DNA from: CALCKU01 sp964534845 | GTDB taxonomy: Bacteria > Pseudomonadota > Alphaproteobacteria > Caulobacterales > Maricaulaceae | Direction: 5' to 3' | Assembly (NCBI GenBank): GCA_964534845.1 | Contig: CAZHPV010000012.1 | Coordinates: 1 to 46,429 of the forward strand | DNA length: 46,429 nt | Shown here: positions 25,340-34,143 of the stretch, one piece after another | How positions within the stretch are numbered: position 1 is the stretch's first letter | How the letters are laid out: every line of letters begins with the position of its first letter | Program-made: the position numbers and the translations under genes | Notes under the pieces: model-generated | What the model was told of the DNA's origin: nothing | What the model saw: only the letters and a program-made list of their open reading frames with translations | Database searches by the model: none

Positions 25340-26644
25340 ATGATGAAAAACAAAATTAAAAATACGGGAACAGCAAAAATAACGATTGGCTCTGACAGCT
25401 ATGACTTACCCATTTATGAAGGCTCTATTGGGGCTCCGGGAATTGATGTGCGGGCTTTGTATAAACAGTCTGGGCATTTTACATTTGACCCGGGCTACAC
25501 ATCGACATGTTCAACTGAGTCCCAAATTACTTATATTGATGGCGGCAAGGGCCAATTACTTTACCGAGGCTACCCAATTGAGCAATTAGCCGAGCAATCA
25601 ACTTTTCTGGAAGTTGCCTATCTCTTGATCAATGGCGATTTACCAAATGCCAAGCAAAGCAAACAGTTCACAACGACAATCACCAACCACACGATGTTGC
25701 ATGATCAGATAGAGAGCTTTTTCCACGGCTATCGACGCGATGCTCACCCTATGGCTATGCTATGCGGAACCGTTGGCGCGCTCTCTGGGTTCTACCATGA
25801 TGATGCGCATACAACTGAAGACGAAGCCCGGGATATTGCCATTGCGCGCTTGATTTCAAAAATGCCAACCTTGGCCGCACGCGCCTACAAATATTCCATC
25901 GGACAACCGCATGTCTATCCAGACAATAGTCTTTCCTATGCCGGAAACTTTTTGAATATGTGTTTTAGCGTTCCCGCCGAGAAATATAAAATTAGCCCGA
26001 CCATTGAAAAGGCTATGGATAAGATATTTATCCTGCACGCAGACCATGAGCAAAATGCCTCAACATCGACCGTAAGACTTGCCGGGTCATCGGGCGCCAA
26101 CCCCTATGCGTGTATTGCTGCGGGTGTTGCCTGTCTGTGGGGTCCTAGCCACGGCGGCGCGAATGAAGCTTGCTTGAATATGCTCCGCGAGATTGGTTCG
26201 GTAGACCGTATTCCGGAATTTATCGCACGCGCAAAAGATAAATCTGATCCGTTCCGTCTTATGGGCTTTGGACATCGGGTTTATAAAAATTTCGATCCAC
26301 GCTCAAGAGTGATGCAAAAAGTTGCGCATGAAGTTCTCGAGGAACTCGATCTGAAAAATCCAATTCTGGACGTGGCGAAAGAATTAGAAAAAATAGCGCT
26401 TGAGGATGAGTATTTCATTTCCAAAAAGCTCTATCCGAATGTTGATTTTTATTCCGGCATTGTTCTAAGTGCGCTCGGTTTTCCAACATCCATGTTTACC
26501 GTTCTTTTCGCCTTAGCCCGGACAGTTGGCTGGATTTCGCAATGGAATGAAATGCTCGAAGATCCAAGCCAGAGAATTGGACGGCCGCGCCAGCTTTATT
26601 CAGGCGCGCCCCTGCGTGATTTCGTGCCGATGAAGAAAAGATAA
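25340..26644 (+). CDS. gltA: Citrate synthase (type II)
   Basis: Condenses oxaloacetate and acetyl-CoA at the entry of the TCA cycle. The 434-residue protein is a hexameric-type Gram-negative enzyme: HADHEQNASTSTVRLAGSS and GPSHGGANEA contain the active-site histidines, GFGHRVYKNFDPR binds oxaloacetate, and YPNVDFYSGI contains the catalytic Asp. GAGGA lies about 8 bp before the ATG at 25340; a second ATG follows immediately. Its 3' end overlaps the convergent lpxB coding region by 45 bp. Confidence 0.97.
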   Translation: MMKNKIKNTGTAKITIGSDSYDLPIYEGSIGAPGIDVRALYKQSGHFTFDPGYTSTCSTESQITYIDGGKGQLLYRGYPIEQLAEQSTFLEVAYLLINGDLPNAKQSKQFTTTITNHTMLHDQIESFFHGYRRDAHPMAMLCGTVGALSGFYHDDAHTTEDEARDIAIARLISKMPTLAARAYKYSIGQPHVYPDNSLSYAGNFLNMCFSVPAEKYKISPTIEKAMDKIFILHADHEQNASTSTVRLAGSSGANPYACIAAGVACLWGPSHGGANEACLNMLREIGSVDRIPEFIARAKDKSDPFRLMGFGHRVYKNFDPRSRVMQKVAHEVLEELDLKNPILDVAKELEKIALEDEYFISKKLYPNVDFYSGIVLSALGFPTSMFTVLFALARTVGWISQWNEMLEDPSQRIGRPRQLYSGAPLRDFVPMKKR

Positions 26645-27775
26645 AACGGCCTTGGCGGCGCGACTGTAGCTTAACCCGCCTTCGCCTTTCATAATCTGTG
26701 TTTGAGCCCGCAACGCCTTGCGGGCTTTTGCATGTTTGGCCGGATCATCAAGATAGTCCAATACAGCTTGGGACAAGGTCTTGCCATTACAATCAGCCTG
26801 AACATATTCAGGCATTAAAGCCGACTTCGCAGCTATGTTCACGATAGAAATATAATCCGGTTTATATAGGCGCTTGGCGACGACATATGTCAAAGGGTTA
26901 AGCCTGTAGGCCACCACTGTTGGCACGCCCATATACGCTAATTGGCTTGTCACAGTGCCGGAGCATGACAAGGCTGCGTATGCACTTGCAAAGACATCCC
27001 ATTTGCGTTTTTCGGGCAATAAAATGATGTTCTGCAAACGCGGATATTGCCCCGCAGCCGCTTTCACATCCGTTGAAATGGGATCAGAGACTGGACTGAT
27101 AAAACAAACATCAGGATAAGCCGTCTTTATCATGTCTATAGTATCTGCAAAGGGCTTCGCTAACGTTTGAATTTCTGACAATCGACTGCCAAAAAGCACG
27201 GCTATAATCTTCGTGTCAGGATTTATATCGAACTCCTGGCGCAACCGGACAGCATCACCCTTTTCAAAACTGTCCTCAAAAACCGGATTTCCAATGTAAT
27301 ATGTTGGTAAGCCATGTTTTTCGAAATATGGAGCATCGAAGCTGTGCAAACTCAACAAGGCGTCGACATATTTTGCGAGGATTTTCGCCCGTCCCTCGCG
27401 CATAGCCCATACCTGAGGGGCAACATATTTTATAATCGCACCCTGATAGCCAGCCTTTTTTAAAGCCTTCGCAACCCGTATCATGAAACCCCAACCGTCA
27501 ATCAACACAACACAATCGGGTTTCGTAGTCATAATTAATGCGGCAATCTGTTTAACGCGCTCAAGCACGGTCGCGTAAACACCTACGGCCTCTACAAAAC
27601 CCAATACAGCTAAATCTGAAAGGTCTATATGGCCTGAAACACCTAAGGCTGCCATGGCCGCACCGCCTATCCCGGATATATGTATATCAGCATCCTGTTC
27701 TCGAAGACCGTTGATCAGACCAGCCCCCAAATGGTCAGCAGAGTTTTCAACGGCGAGTATGAAAACCGAAGCCAT
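26600..27775 (-). CDS. lpxB: Lipid-A-disaccharide synthase
   Basis: A GT19 glycosyltransferase that joins UDP-2,3-diacylglucosamine and lipid X. The 391-residue protein has the usual two Rossmann-like halves, with VLIDGWGFMIRVAKALKK, KYVAPQVWAMREGRAK and ALSCSGTVTSQLAYMGVP. The N-terminal loop reads AVENSADHLGAGL, where most LpxB have AGE-x-SGD-x-x-GA. It lies 5 bp downstream of lpxI at the end of the long minus-strand lipid A series and overlaps the gltA 3' end by 45 bp. Confidence 0.93.
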   Translation of the reverse strand: MASVFILAVENSADHLGAGLINGLREQDADIHISGIGGAAMAALGVSGHIDLSDLAVLGFVEAVGVYATVLERVKQIAALIMTTKPDCVVLIDGWGFMIRVAKALKKAGYQGAIIKYVAPQVWAMREGRAKILAKYVDALLSLHSFDAPYFEKHGLPTYYIGNPVFEDSFEKGDAVRLRQEFDINPDTKIIAVLFGSRLSEIQTLAKPFADTIDMIKTAYPDVCFISPVSDPISTDVKAAAGQYPRLQNIILLPEKRKWDVFASAYAALSCSGTVTSQLAYMGVPTVVAYRLNPLTYVVAKRLYKPDYISIVNIAAKSALMPEYVQADCNGKTLSQAVLDYLDDPAKHAKARKALRAQTQIMKGEGGLSYSRAAKAVLSFLHRHEITQGRA

Positions 27776-27780
27776 TGTAC

Positions 27781-28647
27781 TTACGAGATTTTAGAAGCGG
27801 GCAAACCGGCTATAAAGAGACCGGCTTCATCCGCTAATTCCACCAGTTCAGTTTCGTTTAAAACCAAAGCGCCCCCACCTTCCGCTACAATACCTGCCAG
27901 ACCGGCTTGAGCTGCGCGCTTAACGGTTTCGAGACCGATAACGGGAAGGTCTACACGGCGCTCCTGACCGGGTTTTACCATTTTGGCCAGAACTCCGGCC
28001 CGTGCAGAGGGGCTATTCTCATCAAGTCCGCGTAGGTTTTCAGGCAGTTCCGTAATGCGGGAGAGCATTTTATCTGTGCCTTCTTGGGCCTCAACCGCCA
28101 GAACAACGCCTCGGCAGACAATTGCCGCCTGCCCTATATCCATTTTACCAATTTCTTGCGCGGTCCGGCAGGCTTTCTGGGCATCCTCCAAATGCGCCTT
28201 GGTCATTTTTACTTTTCCCAAATGGCCTTCGCGCAATAGCAAATGAGCGCATATATCTTGTGGAGATATAATTTCAAATCCTTCATCCTCAAAGATTTTC
28301 AGCACATAGGATAAGAGAGCATTATCTCCGTCTTGAGCGGCTTTGATAGCCCCCGGCAAACGCCTAAGCCCCTTCAAGTCAGGCTTTAGACTTAGAAAGT
28401 TTGGTCGATCAACATATCCTGCAAAACATATATGACTACAGTCTCTGGATTTGAAAAATTTGGTAATTTTTCCGAACTCCGCCAAGCCAAAAAATTCTGG
28501 TGGAGCTAAGGCGCCAATATCTTCAAAGCTATCCGTTTCTGCAAATCCCGAAATCCCCGCAATGTCGATATCAATTTTAGCCTTTTGCGCACCTATAATA
28601 ACATGTTTGGGAAGCGCACCTCTACCCGCGATCAACCCGATTTTCAT
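27781..28647 (-). CDS. lpxI: UDP-2,3-diacylglucosamine pyrophosphatase LpxI
   Basis: Hydrolyses UDP-2,3-diacylglucosamine to lipid X, replacing LpxH in alphaproteobacteria (formerly DUF1009). The 288-residue protein begins MKIGLIAGRGALP, the family's usual start, and has the C-terminal motifs LPVIGLETVKRAAQAGLAG and EGGGALVL. I start at the ATG at 28647, with GGAG 8-11 bp upstream inside the lpxA end; the frame is open further upstream only because it overlaps lpxA. It lies between lpxA and lpxB, the standard alphaproteobacterial order. Confidence 0.95.
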   Translation of the reverse strand: MKIGLIAGRGALPKHVIIGAQKAKIDIDIAGISGFAETDSFEDIGALAPPEFFGLAEFGKITKFFKSRDCSHICFAGYVDRPNFLSLKPDLKGLRRLPGAIKAAQDGDNALLSYVLKIFEDEGFEIISPQDICAHLLLREGHLGKVKMTKAHLEDAQKACRTAQEIGKMDIGQAAIVCRGVVLAVEAQEGTDKMLSRITELPENLRGLDENSPSARAGVLAKMVKPGQERRVDLPVIGLETVKRAAQAGLAGIVAEGGGALVLNETELVELADEAGLFIAGLPASKIS

Positions 28648-28648
28648 T

Positions 28649-29446
28649 TTAAGCTCCGTTGAGTGGCATGCAGATAGGGCGCTTTTCCTGCGCTTTAATA
28701 AACCCGACCATTTCCATAACAAGGGGCTGGTTTTTATAAATTTCGGACGTATCCTTTAGTCTTTCCATAAATGTCCCCTCTTGGGCAAAAAGCAATCTAT
28801 AGGCAGAGCGTAAATCCCGTATATCGCTTCGTTTAAACCCGCGGCGCTTAAGACCAATAATATTTATCCCAGCCAAGCGCGCCGTATTACCAACAACAGA
28901 ACCGTAAGGAATAACATCGCTTGTTACAGTGGCCATTCCGCCAATAAAGGCATGTGCTCCGATACGCGTATATTGATGGATAGCGCACAACCCTCCTAAT
29001 ATCGCATTATCACCAATTGTCACACACCCACCAATTTGCGCCCCATTTGATACGACGACATGATTACCAACATGCCCTTCATGGGCGAGATGGGAGCCAA
29101 CCATAAAATAACAATCATCCCCTATTATCGTCTCTGGTTTACCGGCATCTGTTCCCGGGTGGATATTGACTAATTCTCGAAAGACATTGCGCTTGCCAAT
29201 GCGAATACTGACGTCCCCGCCCTTATGTTTAAAATCTTGTGGGGGATGGCCCATTGACACAAAGGGATATAATTTGCAGCCTTCACCTATATAAGTACGT
29301 CCTGCCAGATTAACCTGTGACACAAGTTCAACATTATCGCCTAAAGTCACCTCGGAACCTATAATACATAATGGCCCGATCTTCACTCCGTCCCCCAATT
29401 TTGCTTTGGGATCAACAAAAGATGACGGATGTATATCTACACTCAT
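28649..29446 (-). CDS. lpxA: UDP-N-acetylglucosamine acyltransferase
   Basis: Adds the 3-O acyl chain to UDP-GlcNAc, the first step of lipid A synthesis. The 265-residue protein is a left-handed beta-helix built of hexapeptide repeats from residue 4 to about 190, with the catalytic His in GSHLAHEGHVGNH and a helical C-terminal domain. It overlaps the fabZ 3' end by 4 bp, indicating translational coupling, and ends 1 bp before the lpxI start. Confidence 0.96.
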   Translation of the reverse strand: MSVDIHPSSFVDPKAKLGDGVKIGPLCIIGSEVTLGDNVELVSQVNLAGRTYIGEGCKLYPFVSMGHPPQDFKHKGGDVSIRIGKRNVFRELVNIHPGTDAGKPETIIGDDCYFMVGSHLAHEGHVGNHVVVSNGAQIGGCVTIGDNAILGGLCAIHQYTRIGAHAFIGGMATVTSDVIPYGSVVGNTARLAGINIIGLKRRGFKRSDIRDLRSAYRLLFAQEGTFMERLKDTSEIYKNQPLVMEMVGFIKAQEKRPICMPLNGA

Positions 29447-29943
29447 TTTCCGTCTCGTTGGAAATCCATTTCGGCGGCAGAAAATTTTAAGCTCGCAACA
29501 ACTTCACTTTCTACGCTGGCACGTCCTGTAAATTTATACAGTGGTCGGCGTATCTTCTCGATCTCTACATCTAGGGTTAAAATCGCACCGGGGAATACGG
29601 GCTTTTTGAACTTGGCGCTCTCGACGCCCGAAAAGGCGATGAATTTTTCGGGATCAAGCCCTTGCGTTAGAGACACTAAAAGCGCGCCCGCCTGGGCAAT
29701 GGTTTCGATAATCAAAACCCCGGGCATTATGGGCAAGTTCGGGAAATGTCCCTTAAAGAAAACCGAATCCGCCCTGACTTCTGATCGGGCGCAAATATGC
29801 CTTTCTCCCAAGGCCGTGACTTTATCTATAAATAATATGGGCTCTCTATGGGGGAGATAGGCTTTAATATCCTCCCGCTCTAAAGGTAGAACATCCATTA
29901 GGGTTGTAGAGACGATTTGGGGCTTTATCTGAAGTTTGGTCAC
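29443..29943 (-). CDS. fabZ: 3-hydroxyacyl-[acyl-carrier-protein] dehydratase FabZ
   Basis: The dehydratase of fatty-acid elongation, placed here so that hydroxyacyl-ACP use is shared with LpxA and LpxD. The hot-dog fold motifs are LPHREPILFIDKV (catalytic His) and PGVLIIETIAQAGALL (catalytic Glu). The GTG at 29943, 1 bp after the lpxD stop, gives 166 residues; an internal ATG at 29898 gives 151, nearer the typical length. Neither has a clear ribosome site, so the start is uncertain. Confidence 0.94.
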   Translation of the reverse strand: MTKLQIKPQIVSTTLMDVLPLEREDIKAYLPHREPILFIDKVTALGERHICARSEVRADSVFFKGHFPNLPIMPGVLIIETIAQAGALLVSLTQGLDPEKFIAFSGVESAKFKKPVFPGAILTLDVEIEKIRRPLYKFTGRASVESEVVASLKFSAAEMDFQRDGK

Positions 29944-29944
29944 G

Positions 29945-30982
29945 TTATGTCTTTTTCGTCTTTGCTGACTTACCGCCTAATTTGCGCAAAGCACTGACCA
30001 TACGCATATGGTCCCGTATGGGCTGTGCCGGAATACCGGACCATGTTTCCCCCGCAGGTATATTATGCATGACCCCGGCTCTAGCGGCTAATCTGGCGCC
30101 GTCGCCAACTTCAATATGATCAGCAAGCCCCACATTGCCTCCCATCATTACATCTGCACCAACCTTGCAGCTCCCGGAAATGCCAACATGTCCCGCAATC
30201 ATACATCGCGGGCCAATTGTAACATTATGCGCAATTTGAACGAAATTATCTATTTTGGTATCCATACCTATGTATGTATCGCCTAACAGCCCTCGATCAA
30301 TACACGTTTGACTACCAATAGATACACTTTCTTCAACAAGCACGCGTCCAATATGAAGCATATCCAGTACTCCGGCCTCATCACGCGCTACACCAAAGCC
30401 TGCCTCCCCGATCACCGCGCCGGATTTAATCTTGCACCCCTGGCCAATATAACAATGAGATAGAACCGCATGGGCGCCGATATGGGTGCCACCCGCAATC
30501 TTTACGCCTGCGCCAATGACGGTATAAGGTCCGATTTTTACGCCTTCGCCAAGGCTAACATTCTCACCCAAAATAACGGTTTCGTCTATATCGCCCTTAT
30601 ACGCTTTCACCAAAGCCTGCGTAACCGGTGTTTTGGGCCCATTGTCATTTCGAGATTTAAACAAACGCTGGAGCGCACGAGCAAAATGGGCACGTGGATA
30701 GTCGGAAATAATCGGCACAATACCGCGCTCGCCGACCAATGCGCTATTCTTTTCAGAAACAAAGCAGGCTGTAGCTTTCGACTTTTCTAGGGCTACCGTA
30801 TTTTTACGGCTCTCAAAAAATGTGACGTCTCCCGGCAGCGAGACTTCAAGTCTTGCAGCCGAACTTATCTCCGTGTCGTAAAAGGACGGGTCCGGCAATT
30901 CGACTTTAAGTCCGGAAATAAGATCAATAAGTGAAAAAGGACCATTTGCGACAAAGAAGCGGGAATCTACCTGCGTTGTCAC
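29945..30982 (-). CDS. lpxD: UDP-3-O-acylglucosamine N-acyltransferase
   Basis: Adds the second, N-linked acyl chain in lipid A synthesis. The 345-residue protein has the N-terminal uridine-binding domain (residues 1-100), then left-handed beta-helix hexapeptide repeats from about 110 to 300, with the catalytic His in IAHNVTIGP and MIAGHVGISGS. It follows skp after 120 bp holding a hairpin and precedes fabZ by 1 bp. Confidence 0.96.
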   Translation of the reverse strand: MTTQVDSRFFVANGPFSLIDLISGLKVELPDPSFYDTEISSAARLEVSLPGDVTFFESRKNTVALEKSKATACFVSEKNSALVGERGIVPIISDYPRAHFARALQRLFKSRNDNGPKTPVTQALVKAYKGDIDETVILGENVSLGEGVKIGPYTVIGAGVKIAGGTHIGAHAVLSHCYIGQGCKIKSGAVIGEAGFGVARDEAGVLDMLHIGRVLVEESVSIGSQTCIDRGLLGDTYIGMDTKIDNFVQIAHNVTIGPRCMIAGHVGISGSCKVGADVMMGGNVGLADHIEVGDGARLAARAGVMHNIPAGETWSGIPAQPIRDHMRMVSALRKLGGKSAKTKKT

Positions 30983-31064
30983 AATGCTCCCCTAATCTTT
31001 TCAATCGTTACCAGCGCGACACGGCCCTGTTCAAAGCGGGCCTTTTCTACGCTGGCTTTCTTAA

Positions 31065-31093
31065 CTTCATGCGCACGAAAACGGTGCATGAAG
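31065..31093 (-). other. Hairpin between skp and lpxD
   Basis: CTTCATGC (31065-31072) pairs with GCATGAAG (31086-31093), with GCAC/GTGC available for alternative inner pairing. It lies 10 bp after the skp stop in the direction of transcription and has no U-run. It could protect the upstream mRNA end or cause partial termination between skp and lpxD. Confidence 0.4.
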
Positions 31094-31102
31094 GGCCGTA
31101 TC

Positions 31103-31690
31103 TTACTTCGGTGCCGCTTTGCGCGGAAGACGCTCTCTGACGACAGATACCGTCCGCATTTGCGAATTTAAGCGTGAAATAGCCGTGTCTGTTACGTCCG
31201 ACGTCTTGCCGCCATAAATAACCAATGACCGGTCAAGAATAATATCAGCCTTACGTTCCGCTACAATCTTTTCCAGTATTTGGGCAAGCTGGTCATTGAC
31301 CTTTTTAACAGCCTTTTGCTTCGTAATTTGAAGTTCGGCTTGCTTATACTTGGCTTCAACCTGTTGCTTTTGCCCTTTAACGGCAAGGTCTTGCACGCGC
31401 TTTTGTATATCTGGTCTGGATTTAACAGCATCAGCATCTAGACTTTTAAGTTCATTTACAAGACGGTCGCGCTCTGATGTTATGGGCGATGAAGATGCCT
31501 GCAATTCGGAGTCCATGGATTTCGCGATAGACTCCATCTGGCGCAAAATATGCTTTCCAACTTCAGAGTCACGCATAACACGCGCTTGGTCAATCGTTAA
31601 AATAGTGCTTTGAGCCATAGCGGTGGCTCCGAGAGCTAAGCTCGCTACACCCGCAATAAATAAGCTCTTTAAAAACTTGGTTTTAAACAT
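31103..31690 (-). CDS. skp: Periplasmic chaperone Skp/OmpH
   Basis: Holds unfolded outer-membrane proteins on their way to BamA. The 195-residue protein has a clear signal peptide (hydrophobic core at about 9-22, cleavage after ATAMA at residue 26), the conserved STILTIDQARVMRDSEVG start of the OmpH domain, and a long helical coiled-coil middle rich in Lys, Gln and Glu forming the tentacles. It lies 17 bp after bamA, the usual partner gene. Confidence 0.92.
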   Translation of the reverse strand: MFKTKFLKSLFIAGVASLALGATAMAQSTILTIDQARVMRDSEVGKHILRQMESIAKSMDSELQASSSPITSERDRLVNELKSLDADAVKSRPDIQKRVQDLAVKGQKQQVEAKYKQAELQITKQKAVKKVNDQLAQILEKIVAERKADIILDRSLVIYGGKTSDVTDTAISRLNSQMRTVSVVRERLPRKAAPK

Positions 31691-31707
31691 ATTGAAAATA
31701 CCTTGAT

Positions 31708-34143
31708 TTAATTAAATCTGGTCGATGTCGTAAATTGGAAAGACTTTCTATCATCCACATCGAACTCATTAATGGGCTTGGTAAAGTCGAACCGGATCGG
31801 CCCGAACGGCGAGTCCCAATATACACTGGCACCAACCGTTGATCGAATGAAAAGATCGTCGACAACAGCCGTTGTAAATCCTCCATCACTCGTTTCAAAC
31901 TGAAATTCTTCATCCAATAACCCGACTGTTCCAGCCTCTGCGAACAAACTAGCGGATAAATTTGGTATGCCAACTGGAAAACTCACCTCAGCAACAGCTA
32001 GGGCAAACAGATTACCACCCAAAGCATTCCCGCGCTGCACTTCGCCAGTGAGTTCATTGGTGACGAGAACACGCGGTCCTACACCCGCCGTATCAAAGCC
32101 CCGAAATTCGTTATTTCCCTTAAAGAAACGATCGTTAATCTGAACAGATTCACCGCCCCAGCCCTGAATATAACCACCGGACAGATTAAGTGAACCCACG
32201 ACCGGGCCGATTATGCCTTTATAAAAATTCGCCCGAACATCCGTACGTAAATATCTTACATCGCCGCCAATACCCGCTACGTCCTGACTTAGCCTAAAAT
32301 CAAAACCTCCCGTTGGCGTAATGGGATCATTTCGTTTATCCCAAACAAAGGTATATCCAAGGATAGACGATAACCGCCCACCTTCCTGCAAACACAAACT
32401 GTTCGAAGAGGATTGGATCGGGTTAGACAAAATAGCGGCGCAATCCAGACTGGGGACTTCAATATCTTCTGTTCTAAGAGAATAGCGCGCTGAAAGAGAG
32501 GTGTTCTCAGTTAATGGGAAACCAAATGAGACCTGCCCGCCCCGGCGCGATTGTCTAAATCCGGCTTCTTCAATAAAGTCCAAAGTTACGTCAAAAAGTT
32601 CGATACCCGCCGCGAGGTTTCGTCCCAAAAAGCGAGGCTCTGTAAAGCGCAGATCAACTTCCCGTCTGTTAGAACTCGCCCTTACAACAAACCTCAGGAG
32701 TTGCCCGCGTCCACGTAAGTTCCTCTGGGTTATCGATAAATCAACAAGGAACGCATCGGCAGAAGAAAAACCAGCCGAAAAGGAGAGCTCCCCTGTGGGC
32801 TGCTCGGTCACCTTAACCTCGACATTAGCTCGGTCAGGCGTTGAACCTTGCGTCTCAGTGATCTCAACATCTTCAAAGAAACGAAGCCGTCTAACATTGT
32901 TACGAGAACGATCTAGCAAAATACGGTTAAAGGCGTCGCCCTCAACCAGTTCCAATTCACGTCTAATGACATGATCGAGCGTCTGGGTATTACCTACAAT
33001 ATCAATGCGCTCAATATAAACACGTGGACCTTCGACCATATTAAATGTCAAATCGACGGTTTTCGTTTCGCGATTACGGCGAATACTCGGTTGAATATCC
33101 ACAAAAGCAAAACCCGCAGTTCCTGAGGCAAATGTCAAACTATCAATAGCCGTTTCGACAATACTCGCTTTGTAAATCTCGCCACTCGTAATGGGTACAA
33201 GTTGTAGTAAAAGGTCTTCGTCGAGCGTTTCAAGTTCTGTTTTGACGTCGATCTCGCCCCATGTATATTCCTCACCTTCATCCACTGTGAAGGTAATGTA
33301 GAAATCTTCCTGATCGGGCGTAAGCTCGGCAACGGCTGATATAACACGGAAATCCGCAAACCCGCGATCCGTATAAAACTCCCTGATTTGCTCCCGGTCG
33401 AACTCCAGACGACCCGGATCATAATTATCATTGGAAGAGAAGAACTTATACCAAATCGACTCCTCGGTTACGATTTCTTTTCGCAACTGCCGGTCCGAAA
33501 ACTCTTTATTGCCAATGAAGTTAATCCGCTTAATGCCTGTCACAGGGCCTTCTGCAATCTCAAAAATCAAATCCACCCGATTTTGGGCCCGCTGCACGAC
33601 CTTAGGCGTTACAGTCGCAGCAAAACGGCCCGATTGCCTGTATAGCTCGATTATACGCTGTACGTCCGCTTGGATATTCGAGCGCGTAAAAATAGCCCGC
33701 GGTTCCGCTTCAAGTTCATCCGTGATCTTGTCGGATTTCAAAGCTTTATTACCTTCAAGAATGACCCGGTTTATAATCGGGTTTTCAATTACGCGAATTA
33801 GAACATTTCCATCTCTGGGTTCAATCGAAACATCGGCAAAAAGCCCCGTTGCGTAAAGTGTCTTGACCGACACATCAATGCGTTCATCACTATAACGGTC
33901 GCCGCGCGCAAATAAGAGATAAGAGGCAATGGTGTTGGCTTCAATACGCTGATTACCTTGAACTTGTATTGTTTTGATAACTGTTGGTCGTTGGGGCGGT
34001 GCAGCACCTTCACCCTCTTGAGCGAAAGCCGGGCTCACCCATAACATTGTAAGGCAAAGCGCAAAAAGGCACAGAACGGACACAAAGAAACGCCGAGTGC
34101 TCATATGCAATAATGTTGCCGATGCATTCATATTATAGTCCAT
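31708..34143 (-). CDS. bamA: Outer-membrane protein assembly factor BamA
   Basis: The beta-barrel insertase of the outer membrane. The 811-residue protein has a signal peptide ending SPAFA-Q, five POTRA domains over about residues 50-450 (the first begins VIKTIQVQGNQRI), and a C-terminal 16-strand barrel with the lid-loop motif FRGFDTAG, corresponding to VRGF in Escherichia coli. It ends in Phe-Asn after TTSTR. The ATG at 34143 abuts the rseP stop; later in-frame ATGs at 34131 and 34104 would give a shorter N-region before the signal peptide and are possible. Confidence 0.96.
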   Translation of the reverse strand: MDYNMNASATLLHMSTRRFFVSVLCLFALCLTMLWVSPAFAQEGEGAAPPQRPTVIKTIQVQGNQRIEANTIASYLLFARGDRYSDERIDVSVKTLYATGLFADVSIEPRDGNVLIRVIENPIINRVILEGNKALKSDKITDELEAEPRAIFTRSNIQADVQRIIELYRQSGRFAATVTPKVVQRAQNRVDLIFEIAEGPVTGIKRINFIGNKEFSDRQLRKEIVTEESIWYKFFSSNDNYDPGRLEFDREQIREFYTDRGFADFRVISAVAELTPDQEDFYITFTVDEGEEYTWGEIDVKTELETLDEDLLLQLVPITSGEIYKASIVETAIDSLTFASGTAGFAFVDIQPSIRRNRETKTVDLTFNMVEGPRVYIERIDIVGNTQTLDHVIRRELELVEGDAFNRILLDRSRNNVRRLRFFEDVEITETQGSTPDRANVEVKVTEQPTGELSFSAGFSSADAFLVDLSITQRNLRGRGQLLRFVVRASSNRREVDLRFTEPRFLGRNLAAGIELFDVTLDFIEEAGFRQSRRGGQVSFGFPLTENTSLSARYSLRTEDIEVPSLDCAAILSNPIQSSSNSLCLQEGGRLSSILGYTFVWDKRNDPITPTGGFDFRLSQDVAGIGGDVRYLRTDVRANFYKGIIGPVVGSLNLSGGYIQGWGGESVQINDRFFKGNNEFRGFDTAGVGPRVLVTNELTGEVQRGNALGGNLFALAVAEVSFPVGIPNLSASLFAEAGTVGLLDEEFQFETSDGGFTTAVVDDLFIRSTVGASVYWDSPFGPIRFDFTKPINEFDVDDRKSFQFTTSTRFN

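Noticed and set aside
31030..31060. GGCCC/GGGCC hairpin followed by TTTT on the plus strand between lpxD and skp
   Set aside because: No plus-strand gene ends here, and on the transcribed strand the run is A-rich, so it is not a useful terminator call.
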